A stretch of DNA of 28,139 bases, from the NCBI GenBank assembly GCA_964472905.1, contig CAYYMI010000036.1, positions 1-28,139 on the forward strand, in the 5' to 3' direction. The position numbers and the translations under genes are program-made. The DNA is from Hellea sp964472905 (GTDB lineage Bacteria > Pseudomonadota > Alphaproteobacteria > Caulobacterales > Maricaulaceae). Below are positions 1 to 7,597 of this stretch, piece by piece (the first letter of the stretch is position 1; each line of letters opens with the position of its first letter). The notes under the pieces are model-generated. The model did no database searches. It worked only from the letters and a program-made list of their open reading frames with translations, and was not told the DNA's origin.

Positions 1-22
1 ACTAGCTAACTTACTTTTGGTA

Positions 23-144
23 TTCCTTCGGGAAGCCGCCCTCGCGGACTGTCTTCTTGTAGGCAGGTTGCCGCCCGCCAACCCAACCTGCATTGGTTAT
101 AGGCTTGGAGGGTAAGAACTTTGGGGTTTCATTTTAAAAAACCC
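23..144 (+). ncRNA. Possible structured RNA of unknown family
   Basis: The first 169 bases hold no credible ORF but several perfect short hairpins: TTCC/GGAA closed by TTCG (23-34, a cUUCGg tetraloop when read on the + strand), CCGC/GCGG (36-47), and GCAGGTTG/CAACCTGC (63-70 with 84-91). A weaker GGGTTT/AAACCC pair spans 124-144. The tetraloop favours + strand transcription. I looked for hallmarks of tmRNA, SRP RNA, RNase P RNA and tRNA and found none. 6S RNA is possible but I could not confirm it. The element may begin before the window. It could also be the 3' trailer of the - strand threonine aldolase gene. Confidence 0.22.
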
Positions 145-169
145 GACTCTGTTGGCAGGATAAATGTGC

Positions 170-1210
170 CTAGTTTTTCGCGCTCTGACTCAGAGCGCTC
201 ATAAAGGCCTCAACCTGCTTCTTATCTGTCGCCCATGAGGTGACGAGGCGCAGAACTGTGTGATCGGTGTCTGCTTTTTCCCAATGATAAAATTTAAAAC
301 TTTGTTCCAATTTTTTGATAAGAGTGTTCGGCAAAATTGGAAATATCTGATTAGTTTCGGTTTTGCTCGCTAAGGCATGGCCGTTTTCGATAATAGCTTT
401 CGAGATTTTTTGTGCCAGATCATTTGCATGTCTTGAGCCTTCAAAATAAAGATCGGATTTAAACAACTCTCGAAATTGAAGACCTAAAAGCCTGCCTTTC
501 GCTAAAAGCGCGCCGCGCTGTTTGATATGAAAGGCGAAGTCTTTGGCAAGCTCTGCTCGGCTTAAAATAATGGCTTCTCCGATAAGGGCTCCGGCTTTGG
601 TGCCGCCCAGCCAAAACAAATCTGTCAAGGCCGCGATATCTTTCAGGGCAAGGTCATTGTCAGGCGCAGATAAAGCCGCGCTCAGGCGAGCGCCATCCAT
701 GAAAAGTAATAGATCATGCTTTCGGCAGATTTGAGATAAAGCCGTTAGCTCGGATTTTGAATAAAACCGTCCTGTTTCTGTGGCGTTAGAGATATACACA
801 AGCTTGGGCCGTGCCATATGCGGAAAATGGCTATTGTCACCCAACGCCGCTTCAATGTCTTTGGGGGTTAGTTTCCCGTCTATGGAGGGGACAGCAATAA
901 TTTTATGTCCCGTTGCTTCAATCGCGCCTGTTTCGCGCTGGACGATGTGACCTGTCTGGGCCGAAATAACCGCTTCATGGGGCCGAAGCGCCGCCGCAAT
1001 CATGATAAGATTTGCGAGAGTTCCCCCAGCCACGAAAAATATAGAGGCCTCGGGATTATCAAGATGTTTATGAATTAAGGCCTTGGCCTCAACGGAATAA
1101 TCATCGGCGCCATATGCCGTTTGTTGCTCAAGATTAGTGTCGGCCAGAGCGTCTAAGATGCTGGGATGGCATCCTTCGCTATAATCATCTAAAAAACTAT
1201 ATTTTGACAT
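170..1210 (-). CDS. Low-specificity L-threonine aldolase (PLP-dependent)
   Basis: This 346-residue protein is of the beta-eliminating lyase/threonine aldolase family, fold type I. Such enzymes cleave L-threonine or L-allo-threonine to glycine and acetaldehyde in the cytoplasm. The PLP lysine is most likely K205 in the motif GGTKAGA, and D172 in MDGARL would contact the pyridine nitrogen. The N-terminal SEGCHPSIL and HIVQRETGAIEATG segments are typical of the Pseudomonas-type branch (GGTKNG motif) rather than the E. coli LtaE branch. The ATG start gives the usual N-terminus and length. It lies 36 bp downstream of the transglycosylase stop on the same strand, so co-transcription is possible. 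The family is clear. Substrate preference (L versus L-allo) cannot be read from sequence. Confidence 0.88.
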   Translation of the reverse strand: MSKYSFLDDYSEGCHPSILDALADTNLEQQTAYGADDYSVEAKALIHKHLDNPEASIFFVAGGTLANLIMIAAALRPHEAVISAQTGHIVQRETGAIEATGHKIIAVPSIDGKLTPKDIEAALGDNSHFPHMARPKLVYISNATETGRFYSKSELTALSQICRKHDLLLFMDGARLSAALSAPDNDLALKDIAALTDLFWLGGTKAGALIGEAIILSRAELAKDFAFHIKQRGALLAKGRLLGLQFRELFKSDLYFEGSRHANDLAQKISKAIIENGHALASKTETNQIFPILPNTLIKKLEQSFKFYHWEKADTDHTVLRLVTSWATDKKQVEAFMSALSQSAKN

Positions 1211-1246
1211 GCTCTATACGAGCATAATCAACCGCTATTTGTCTAA

Positions 1247-3316
1247 CTAAAAAGCGCCTTGCGTAATGTCTTGATAGATACGGTTTTCATGGGAATTACC
1301 GTTACGGCGCGCGCGATAGACATTCATATTTTCGAGAACACGCTGCACATAATTTCGTGTTTCGGAAAAGGGGATGCTTTCAATCCAATCAATAGGGTCA
1401 ACTGAACTTGATCTCGGGTCGCCATATTTCTGGATCCATTGTTTGGATCTATGCGGGCCAGCATTATAGGAGGTGGCGGCGAGGATATAGGAGCCATCAA
1501 ATTGATCGAGTAGATCATGTAAATGATGAGCCCCGAGTTTGGCGCTATAATCATTATCCGCTGTCAGACGTCCTACTGAATAAGGAATGCGGTGTTTACG
1601 GGCAGTGGCCTTGGCTGTGCTATTGATCATTTGCATCATGCCATAAGCTTTGGCGCTGCTCACGACATTGCCTTCAAATTCGCTCTCTTGGCGCGCAATG
1701 GCGTAGACAAATGGGATGTCGAATTTAGACGGAAGAGACTCGATCTCTAGCACAATAGGATAGCCTGAATCGGTCAGCATGGTTTGAAATCTTGACGCTT
1801 GTTTTGCGGCCCTGACGGAAGGTCGCATATAGCCATATTCCCTTGAGAGCTGCGAAAGAAGCGAGAGCTGTCTTTGGTCAGTCACCTTGTCATCCATATG
1901 AAACGCAAAGGTAGAGAAATATCGTTCTTCTCTTATTTCGCCTAATAAATGCATGGCCCGCACACGTGGGTCACTTTCAAAACCGGGCTTAATATCTTCT
2001 GTATTCGCTTCCGGCGGGAGGTAAACTTGTGACCGTTGTCCATTGGCCTTAATGGAGGCGAGTTGTCCGTAATAGGTATTGGGATAACTCGCAGCCTCTG
2101 AATAATAAGCGCGGGCATTGCCATCTCCCAAAGTCTCAGCAGCGCGCGCTTGCCAATAGGCGGCCCGGCTGAGAGAGACTGGCGTTGTGACACCATTTTT
2201 GAGTGTTTGAAAATGCTGCAAAGCTTTTCGGGGTTGTTGCAATTTCGTGAGCGCAAGCCATCCTGCTAGAAATTCAGCTGCTGCAAAGCCTTCCCCGCGG
2301 CTCATGCCATGATTGAGAGTCATTTTATAAGCATCGGCATATTTTTTCTTCTCAATCGCCCAATAGATCATAATACGTTTTTCGCGCCAAAGCGCCTTTT
2401 GCCCATCATAGGTGACGGGGGCAGATTGAATTTGGGTATAAACGGGTAGGGCGTATTCTTTCGTTTTCTTCTTCCGTCTCCATTTCGCGCGCTCAAAAAG
2501 AAGTCCGGGGTCTGTTTTTAAATGGCTAGGGACTGATCTAATCGCCGCGTCCATACCCGACCGATTACTGGCGGTGCGGATACGAGCATTCATAAGTTTG
2601 CGGTTGGCACTATCCATATGAGGGAGCAGGGCTTCAGCTTTGCTATGATGGCTTCGGCCAAGCCATATTAAATGATCGGCGCGGGCGGCGTGATCGGCTT
2701 GTGTCAATTTACTGCGGTAGAGTTTGAATATATCTTGCTGACGTTTTCGGGTTAGTTTTGACTCACGCCAAGCTAGGCGTAACCATTTATCGCCGCTGAC
2801 TTTATCACCTAGGCGGTAATAGGCACGCGCTAAAGCGGCGCGGCCTTCGCCTGATACAGGTTCATGTCCTGTAAACCAGGCTATGGTTTTTCGCGCAGAC
2901 AAAGGTTTATCGAATAGTTTTTTTTCAGCCTTGGATTTAATCGAGGTCATGCGCGGCCAATTCGACAGGTTTTGAACAACATAGGATAAATCGTCTAATG
3001 AAGCGTTGGGATTTCTCGCCGCCCTGAGCCACCGTAATGTATCTGTTGCGATGGGGTCATTCAAATTTCGAATATTTTGATTAAGTTCTGTCCATCTCCC
3101 GCGTTTCGCAGCGCTAACCCCTTTGCGAAACCGTTGAGCATCTTTGTCGGATAAATATTGTGAAGCATTGGGCGCAGGAGGTTTAAGGCGCGGCGATGGA
3201 ATTTCAGCATGGGCTGGCGTTGCCACAATCAATGACAGGCCGATGCAAAGAATCAAAAATAGACTTGGAATAAACCGAATAGCTAGTTTTTGAGCAGTGA
3301 ATCTGACAGTTTCCAT
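1247..3316 (-). CDS. Slt70-type soluble lytic murein transglycosylase
   Basis: This 689-residue exported protein cleaves the MurNAc–GlcNAc bond of peptidoglycan with formation of 1,6-anhydroMurNAc. Residues 1-37 form a signal peptide: a basic start, a hydrophobic stretch of about 14-33, and a cleavage-like AHA-E. Residues of about 50-500 are an alpha-helical superhelix of repeats, as in the U-shaped domain of Slt70. The catalytic SLT domain covers roughly 525-650. E544 in ARQESEF is the catalytic acid, followed by AYGMMQ (557-562) and SYNAG (616-620). The length is near the family norm. The ATG at 3316 follows a purine-rich AGGG/AAG stretch. It is divergent from dapA across 117 bp. The role is in cell-wall turnover in the periplasm. 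Confidence 0.9.
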   Translation of the reverse strand: METVRFTAQKLAIRFIPSLFLILCIGLSLIVATPAHAEIPSPRLKPPAPNASQYLSDKDAQRFRKGVSAAKRGRWTELNQNIRNLNDPIATDTLRWLRAARNPNASLDDLSYVVQNLSNWPRMTSIKSKAEKKLFDKPLSARKTIAWFTGHEPVSGEGRAALARAYYRLGDKVSGDKWLRLAWRESKLTRKRQQDIFKLYRSKLTQADHAARADHLIWLGRSHHSKAEALLPHMDSANRKLMNARIRTASNRSGMDAAIRSVPSHLKTDPGLLFERAKWRRKKKTKEYALPVYTQIQSAPVTYDGQKALWREKRIMIYWAIEKKKYADAYKMTLNHGMSRGEGFAAAEFLAGWLALTKLQQPRKALQHFQTLKNGVTTPVSLSRAAYWQARAAETLGDGNARAYYSEAASYPNTYYGQLASIKANGQRSQVYLPPEANTEDIKPGFESDPRVRAMHLLGEIREERYFSTFAFHMDDKVTDQRQLSLLSQLSREYGYMRPSVRAAKQASRFQTMLTDSGYPIVLEIESLPSKFDIPFVYAIARQESEFEGNVVSSAKAYGMMQMINSTAKATARKHRIPYSVGRLTADNDYSAKLGAHHLHDLLDQFDGSYILAATSYNAGPHRSKQWIQKYGDPRSSSVDPIDWIESIPFSETRNYVQRVLENMNVYRARRNGNSHENRIYQDITQGAF

Positions 3317-3376
3317 GGTCTTACCCTAAGGTCTCGCTTGCAAGGGGCAAGAAAAGAACGCAAATAGGCGCCAATA

Positions 3377-3405
3377 CTGACATAGTTTTAATCCAAATCT
3401 TAAAC
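3377..3405 (+). promoter_or_regulatory. Candidate dapA promoter
   Basis: CTGACA (3377-3382), a 17-bp spacer, then TTAAAC (3400-3405) lie upstream of dapA in the slt/dapA divergent gap. The -35 matches at five of six positions. The -10 is poor at three of six. Weak evidence, recorded as the best sigma-70-like match in the gap. Confidence 0.28.
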
Positions 3406-3433
3406 GTGTCTATGACCTATAAGAAAGCGCATT

Positions 3434-4309
3434 ATGATTAAAGGTTCAATAACAGCTCTGGTGACTCCGTTTAAAGATGGCGGTGTTGATGAGAAAGCCT
3501 TTCAAGATTTTATTGAATGGCAAATTGAAAATGGCATCCACGGCCTTGTCCCCTGTGGAACAACGGGCGAGACACCCACATTAACCGATACCGAGCATAA
3601 GCGTGTCATCGAATTATGCGTGGAAGCCGCTAATGGGCGCGTACCCGTCATTGCGGGTGCTGGGTCTAATGAGACAACGGTCTCTATTGCTTACGCTAAA
3701 AAAGCTAAATCGGTTGGCGCCGATGCCGCTCTTGTCGTGACACCTTATTATAATAAGCCAAGCCAAGAGGGCATATATCAACATTTTAAAGCCATATCTG
3801 AAGCGGTAGATATTCCGATTGTTGTATATAATGTTCCAAGCCGGAGCGTGGTTGATATCACAAATGACACAATGGGGCGTCTGGCAACATTGCCAACAGT
3901 GATTGGCTGTAAGGATGCAACGGGTGATATTTCTCGTGTTAGCGGCCTTATTGATAGGTGCGGTGAAGATTTTATCCAGCTTTCCGGCGATGATCCGACA
4001 TCATTGGGCCATGCCGTTCATGGCGGAAAGGGGTGTATTTCGGTCGGATCGAATATTGCCCCAAAACAATATGCAGAGTTTCATAACGCTCTAATCGCGA
4101 AAGATTTTGTCAAAGCGCAGACCCTTAATCACACTTTAGATCGCCTGCATAAAGATCTTTTCCTATGTCCAAGTCCGGCTCCCACGAAATATGCACTGAA
4201 TTTATTAGGTAAGATGAGCTCGGATGTGAGGTTGCCGATGACAGCTTGCGTTGAGTCGACGAAAGAGGCTGTGACATCAGCGATGAAACGCGCAGGCGTC
4301 TCTTTTTAG
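3434..4309 (+). CDS. dapA: 4-hydroxy-tetrahydrodipicolinate synthase
   Basis: This 291-residue cytoplasmic enzyme condenses pyruvate with aspartate semialdehyde, the first committed step to meso-diaminopimelate and lysine. The full active site is present: Schiff-base K160 (VIGCKDATGD), Y132 (VVYNVPSR), T44 (GTTGE), Y106 (TPYYNKPS) and R137. All align with the E. coli residues at an offset of one. The length is normal for this TIM-barrel family. It is followed after 19 bp by smpB, a common alphaproteobacterial pairing, and both are probably on one transcript. DAP feeds the peptidoglycan that the divergent transglycosylase remodels, though that adjacency may be coincidence. Confidence 0.97.
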   Translation: MIKGSITALVTPFKDGGVDEKAFQDFIEWQIENGIHGLVPCGTTGETPTLTDTEHKRVIELCVEAANGRVPVIAGAGSNETTVSIAYAKKAKSVGADAALVVTPYYNKPSQEGIYQHFKAISEAVDIPIVVYNVPSRSVVDITNDTMGRLATLPTVIGCKDATGDISRVSGLIDRCGEDFIQLSGDDPTSLGHAVHGGKGCISVGSNIAPKQYAEFHNALIAKDFVKAQTLNHTLDRLHKDLFLCPSPAPTKYALNLLGKMSSDVRLPMTACVESTKEAVTSAMKRAGVSF

Positions 4310-4328
4310 ATATGGCTTCTTTTTAGTC

Positions 4329-4808
4329 ATGGCCGGGCCTAAAAAGGCAGACCCAAATAATAAGACAATCGCTGAAAATCGCCGCGCGCGGTTTAATTAT
4401 ACGGTTGAAGAAACCTTCGAAGCAGGCATTGTTTTAGTCGGGACCGAAGTCAAAGCTCTACGTGAAGGCCAGGCCAATATCGCCGAGAGTTACGCAGCGA
4501 TTGAAAATGAAGAGTTAATGCTCATCAATGCTAATATCCCGATATATGCGCCGGCAAGCCAGTTTAACCATTTGCCCACGCGCCCGCGAAAACTTCTGAT
4601 GAAGCGCCGAGAGCTGAATAAGCTTATGGCTGAAACTCAGCGCAAGGGCAGAACGATTGTCCCGCTGAAAATGTATTTCAACGACAAAGGTAGAGTCAAA
4701 ATTTTAGTTGGTGTCGCCACAGGTAAAGATAATCGAGACAAGCGTGATACAGTTAAAAAACGTGATTGGCAGCGTGATAAAGCCCGAATTATGCGTGAAA
4801 AAGGGTAG
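4329..4808 (+). CDS. smpB: SsrA-binding protein (trans-translation)
   Basis: This 159-residue protein binds tmRNA and delivers it to stalled ribosomes. Conserved SmpB segments are visible: the N-terminal KTIAENRRARFNY, the barrel motif GIVLVGTEVKALREG, NANIPIYAPA, and the basic C-terminal tail KKRDWQRDKARIMREKG, which in the family enters the empty mRNA channel. The start is an ATG 19 bp after dapA. No tmRNA gene was found next to it, as expected because alphaproteobacterial ssrA is usually unlinked and circularly permuted. Confidence 0.97.
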   Translation: MAGPKKADPNNKTIAENRRARFNYTVEETFEAGIVLVGTEVKALREGQANIAESYAAIENEELMLINANIPIYAPASQFNHLPTRPRKLLMKRRELNKLMAETQRKGRTIVPLKMYFNDKGRVKILVGVATGKDNRDKRDTVKKRDWQRDKARIMREKG

Positions 4809-4874
4809 TCAAATTATCATCACATAAGCGTGTTAAGTTGTGTGGTGCACATCAATTCAGAATAGATATATGCC

Positions 4875-4898
4875 TCTCTCAATATTTAATTTGAGAGA
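4875..4898 (+). promoter_or_regulatory. Hairpin sequestering the ribosome-binding site
   Basis: TCTCTCAA (4875-4882) and TTGAGAGA (4891-4898) are perfect 8-bp complements around an 8-nt AT loop. The 3' arm contains the only Shine–Dalgarno-like sequence (GAGAGA), six bases before the ATG at 4905. When folded, this stem would hide the RBS of the outer-membrane protein gene. That arrangement is seen in RNA thermometers and other translational switches. Confidence 0.55.
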
Positions 4899-4904
4899 CT
4901 CATC

Positions 4905-5666
4905 ATGAAGAAAACATCCACATCTCTTGCGCTCTTGGCTTTAGCCTCGTTAATCTCAGCGCCGAGTGCTCACGCTGGTATATTTGACTTTGATCCGGCA
5001 AAAGGCGGTGTTTATGTGTCCGGTTTTGTTGGCGGTGGTTTTCCGTCAGATGCAACTTTTAACGGAGAGCAAGCCCCCGAAGAGGGAGTTCCCGGCACGG
5101 CAGGTGCACTCGCAGATATTGACGCGGAAATTGGTAGTGACGCGTTTTACGGTGCGTCGGTTGGCGCGAAACTCCCCTTCAAATATTGGAAATACTTTCA
5201 ACCCCGCCTTGAGGTTGAGGTGAGTTATCTGGAAAATGATGTAGAGGGCGGAAGCTTTAATGGTGGCAATCAAAATTTTAGTGGCTTTCAATCAACATTA
5301 TTTGTCACTTTGAATAATTATTCAGATATAATCTGGGACGAAAATCAAAAAATCATTCCTTATTTTGGAGGTGGCATTGGTGCAGGTGTTGTTGATAACG
5401 GCATTCTATATGCGCCGACGACAGCCACAGCCCCAACATTTGGCGTTATTGGTGAAAATACAGGAATTGCCACGATTACATCTTTGGGTGTTACGGCTAA
5501 AATCACAGACAAACTCGATCTCTATACAGAGGGTCGATATTATAAAATCTATGGAGTCGACGTAGAGCGCCGTTTTATTGCTGATGGGAATGATGGGTTT
5601 AGTGCTAATGTTGATGATGATCCAAGCGGGTTCACGCTTACAGTTGGAACACGCTACAATTTCTAA
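4905..5666 (+). CDS. Outer-membrane beta-barrel protein (OMP_b-brl-like)
   Basis: This 253-residue protein has a clear signal peptide: MKK, a hydrophobic alanine/leucine core, and cleavage near AHA-G at about residue 25. The mature part is rich in alternating hydrophobic and aromatic strands with glycines (YVSGFVGGGF, IIPYFGGGIGAGVV, LYTEGRYYKIYGVDV). It ends in TVGTRYNF, with the C-terminal phenylalanine that BAM recognises. The size fits an 8-stranded barrel of the OmpW/OprF-N/Omp25 type. No ligand or exact subfamily is readable. Its start codon lies directly after an RBS-masking hairpin. It is convergent with the udg gene, the stops being only 12 bp apart, with no obvious terminator between. 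Confidence 0.82.
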   Translation: MKKTSTSLALLALASLISAPSAHAGIFDFDPAKGGVYVSGFVGGGFPSDATFNGEQAPEEGVPGTAGALADIDAEIGSDAFYGASVGAKLPFKYWKYFQPRLEVEVSYLENDVEGGSFNGGNQNFSGFQSTLFVTLNNYSDIIWDENQKIIPYFGGGIGAGVVDNGILYAPTTATAPTFGVIGENTGIATITSLGVTAKITDKLDLYTEGRYYKIYGVDVERRFIADGNDGFSANVDDDPSGFTLTVGTRYNF

Positions 5667-5678
5667 TGATAAACCCTG

Positions 5679-6323
5679 TTATTCGGGCGTGTTTATATAG
5701 GCTCGAATATCCGCAAAAACTTTGTAAAACATTTCTTCGGTCAGGCGTTTGGTGTTGGTGTTATACCGTGAGCAGTGATAGCTGGAATAAAGCCGTCCTC
5801 CGCCCTCAAGATCATAAATTTTGTGATGTCCGAATGGATAATCTCTGAGCCGAAGCCCCATGGCGCGAACTGTATTATCATGACTGATTTTACCCAGACA
5901 CAAAATAGCTTTGATTGATGTCAGAGAATTTATTTGATCGGTGAGAAAAGGACGGCACGCCGCACATTCCGCGCCGACGGGTTTGTTTTGCGGCGGTACA
6001 CACCTAACGGCATTGGTTATCATCGCGCCTTTTAAGATCAGTCCGTCATCAGAAGTTCCGCCATATGTGCCTTCGCTAAATCCATATTCATCGATAGCCG
6101 CATATAGAAGATCACCCGCCCAGTCCCCTGTAAAGGGGCGGCCCGTTTGGTTCGCCCCGTGCATACCCGGAGCGAGACCTACGATTAGTAATTTAGGGGC
6201 AGAGTCGCCAAAACTAGGAACGGGGGCGTTATGATAACTTGGCAGTTCTTGGCGTTTCTCAAGCAGAAAATTTCGTAGCCGCGGGCATAAATCGCAATCT
6301 CTATGCGGTTCTTGAAATCCCAT
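5679..6323 (-). CDS. Family 5 uracil-DNA glycosylase (UdgB-type)
   Basis: This 214-residue [4Fe-4S] enzyme would excise uracil and some deaminated or oxidised bases from DNA to start base-excision repair. The family-5 signatures are GLAPGMHGAN (49-58; motif A lacks the catalytic polar residue of families 1 and 4) and SYHCSRYNTN (motif B around 182-190). Cluster ligands are probably C10 and C13 (CDLC), C108 and C120 or C123 (CAAC). The ATG at 6323 overlaps the stop of the upstream NYN gene as TGATG, so translation is probably coupled. The family is confident. The precise substrate range is inferred from the family. Confidence 0.9.
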   Translation of the reverse strand: MGFQEPHRDCDLCPRLRNFLLEKRQELPSYHNAPVPSFGDSAPKLLIVGLAPGMHGANQTGRPFTGDWAGDLLYAAIDEYGFSEGTYGGTSDDGLILKGAMITNAVRCVPPQNKPVGAECAACRPFLTDQINSLTSIKAILCLGKISHDNTVRAMGLRLRDYPFGHHKIYDLEGGGRLYSSYHCSRYNTNTKRLTEEMFYKVFADIRAYINTPE

Positions 6324-6877
6324 CAGTCGTCACCCTCATTCTCACCTGATTTAGGCCGTCCAAATAATTTATCCATATCCGATATCTCAATAAAGGCATC
6401 ACATTGGCGGCGGAGTTCATCGGCGAGCATGGGCGGTTTAGATCGCATGGTTGAGACCACAGTAACACGCGTGCCTTGTTTTTGTATGGCTTCAACAGGC
6501 GCGCGAAAATCTCCATCACCTGTGAAGAGTATAAGATGATCGATATGAGGCGATAATTGTAACATATCGACAATCATTTCGGCGTCCATATTGCCCTTGG
6601 TACGGCGGCGACCCTCCCTATCAACCTGTGATTTGGCGGGCTTGGTAATGCAGTGATAGCCATTATAATCCAGCCAATCCACAAGAGGGCGGATGGGAGA
6701 AAAATCGGCCTCTTCAACAAGGGCAGTATAGTAATTGGCCCGAATAAGCCGACCTTTGCCGCGAAACAAATCAAGCATTTTTTTATAATCAATATCGAAA
6801 TCAAGATGCTTGACGGTGGAATAGAGGTTTGACCCGTCAATAAAGATCGCTATGCGTTCATCAGGATAAAAAGCCAT
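6323..6877 (-). CDS. NYN-domain (LabA/DUF88-like) putative nuclease
   Basis: This 184-residue protein has the PIN-like NYN fold. Its conserved acidic cluster is in place: D14 in IFIDGSNLY, D98 in GNMDAEM, and D121/D123 in FTGDGDF, which in the fold bind metal for RNA (or DNA) cleavage. The length is typical of stand-alone LabA proteins. It is the first gene of a two-gene unit with the uracil-DNA glycosylase and is divergent from folK across 47 bp. An NYN gene divergent from folK–rpoZ–rsh recurs in alphaproteobacteria as far as I recall. Its substrate is unknown to me, and a purely regulatory role is also possible. Confidence 0.85.
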   Translation of the reverse strand: MAFYPDERIAIFIDGSNLYSTVKHLDFDIDYKKMLDLFRGKGRLIRANYYTALVEEADFSPIRPLVDWLDYNGYHCITKPAKSQVDREGRRRTKGNMDAEMIVDMLQLSPHIDHLILFTGDGDFRAPVEAIQKQGTRVTVVSTMRSKPPMLADELRRQCDAFIEISDMDKLFGRPKSGENEGDD

Positions 6878-6924
6878 GGGGCGCCTTAATTAGAAAATAG
6901 GTTTGGTCTTAAAAGGTATAAAAT

Positions 6925-7425
6925 ATGAAGCCCATCTATATTGCCTTTGGCGCGAACCTGTCCAATCCCAAATTGACTTTTACCGCAGCGATGCGCGCGC
7001 TCGAAGATCGCGGCGTCGTAATCCAGAAAATGTCTGGGCTCTGGCAAAGTCCGGCCTGGCCTGCGGGCAGTCACCAGCCCGACTATATTAATGCCTGTGC
7101 TGAAGTTGATTATGAGGGTAACGCGCGGCAGCTTTTGAATATATTACATAAAGTAGAAGTAGAATTTGGGCGGGAACGCAGCGTTAAGAACGCAGCCCGT
7201 ACCTTGGACCTCGATTTGCTTGATTTTCGGGGCCAAATTATAACAGAGCAGGGCGGGGGCATGATAATTCCACACCCTCGTATGCTCTCTCGGGGCTTTG
7301 TTTTATTTCCACTCTCGGAGATTGCCCCAAATTGGCGTGATCCTTCACATGGCGAGCATCTGTGGGATTGGATTTCACGGTTGCCTTTGGCTGATGTTGA
7401 GTCCTTGGAAAACCTTACTTGCTGA
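6925..7425 (+). CDS. folK: 2-amino-4-hydroxy-6-hydroxymethyldihydropteridine diphosphokinase
   Basis: HPPK transfers pyrophosphate from ATP to 6-hydroxymethyl-7,8-dihydropterin in folate synthesis. The 166 residues carry the family landmarks: IAFGANL at the start, SGLWQSPAWP, the signature RTLDLDLLDF with its metal-binding aspartates, and IPHPRMLSRGFVLFPL. An AAAGG ribosome-binding site precedes the ATG by about nine bases. A longer upstream frame starting at 6903 is a different reading frame and is not needed. In relatives rpoZ usually follows directly. Here an unrelated regulator and about 1.2 kb intervene. Confidence 0.95.
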   Translation: MKPIYIAFGANLSNPKLTFTAAMRALEDRGVVIQKMSGLWQSPAWPAGSHQPDYINACAEVDYEGNARQLLNILHKVEVEFGRERSVKNAARTLDLDLLDFRGQIITEQGGGMIIPHPRMLSRGFVLFPLSEIAPNWRDPSHGEHLWDWISRLPLADVESLENLTC

Positions 7426-7452
7426 ATCTAAATATTGGGGCGTAACAATTTA

Positions 7453-7481
7453 TTGACATTTTAGCGTGTATAGGTAATACT
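7453..7481 (+). promoter_or_regulatory. Sigma-70-like promoter of putative sRNA 1
   Basis: A perfect TTGACA (7453-7458) is followed by a 17-bp spacer and AATACT (7476-7481, four of six matches to TATAAT). Transcription would begin near 7488, about 170 bp upstream of the regulator gene and directly before a 60-70 nt segment that ends in a terminator hairpin. The -10 lies inside the 7469-7488 palindrome, so a protein bound there could block the promoter. Confidence 0.45.
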
Positions 7482-7488
7482 ACCTATA
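7469..7488. promoter_or_regulatory. Palindromic operator, TAGGTA-N4-TACCTA (upstream copy)
   Basis: TATAGGTA (7469-7476) and TACCTATA (7481-7488) form a perfect 8+8 dyad with a 4-bp centre. The TAGGT arms fit TRGGY, the core recognised by GerE, the model LuxR-type HTH protein. A near copy occurs right after the stop of the neighbouring LuxR-type gene, which makes that protein the first candidate binder. Confidence 0.55.
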
Positions 7489-7557
7489 AGGAACGGGGCA
7501 ATCAGATCGGAGCGCAGTTAGACACCGGTTCACGTCGTGAATTCGGTGTCTTTGTTA
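7488..7557 (+). ncRNA. Putative small RNA 1 upstream of the GAF–LuxR gene
   Basis: This is a short unit delimited by a TTGACA promoter and a terminator hairpin at 7521-7550. It has no credible ORF. Its 5' half contains GGAACGGGGC (7490-7499) and GCGCAGT (7512-7518). Both are complementary, in the right order, to 8525-8539 of the second element downstream of the regulator gene. It also shares the 7-mer ATCAGAT with that element (7501-7507 and 8513-8519). It could instead be just the trailer and terminator of folK. No homology to a named sRNA is claimed. Confidence 0.35.
7521..7557 (+). terminator. Rho-independent-type terminator
   Basis: GACACCG (7521-7527) pairs with CGGTGTC (7544-7550). An inner TTCAC/GTGAA stem extends it, and TTTGTTATAT follows. 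It would end sRNA 1 and also any transcript running on from folK, insulating the regulator gene. Confidence 0.7.
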
Positions 7558-7597
7558 TATTCCTCTCCTAATCTCTAATTTGTCCCTAGAATTTGTT

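Noticed and set aside
1..169. tmRNA (ssrA), suggested by smpB in the window
   Set aside because: No tag-peptide reading frame, no T-loop-like GTTCGA and no acceptor-stem pairing were found on either strand. Alphaproteobacterial ssrA is usually unlinked to smpB.
543..734. Open frame antisense to the threonine aldolase gene
   Set aside because: It is a shadow of the real coding frame with no RBS or recognisable protein pattern. The same applies to other antisense frames, for example inside lpdA (18127-18513), pdhC (21380-21754) and eno (27341-27778).
3337..3351. CTTGC-N5-GCAAG inverted repeat in the slt/dapA gap
   Set aside because: The stem is only five pairs, with no T-run on either side and no second copy. 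Not enough to call an operator or terminator.
5660..5690. Bidirectional terminator between the OMP and udg genes
   Set aside because: Only a CCC/GGG pairing with a long loop is present. No stable stem or T-run was found.
7490..7520. EcfG general-stress promoter starting at GGAAC
   Set aside because: The GGAAC at 7490 lacks the required CGTT about 16-17 bases downstream. The GGAAC/GTTCC pair at 8520-8539 is only 10 bases apart and fits a hairpin instead.
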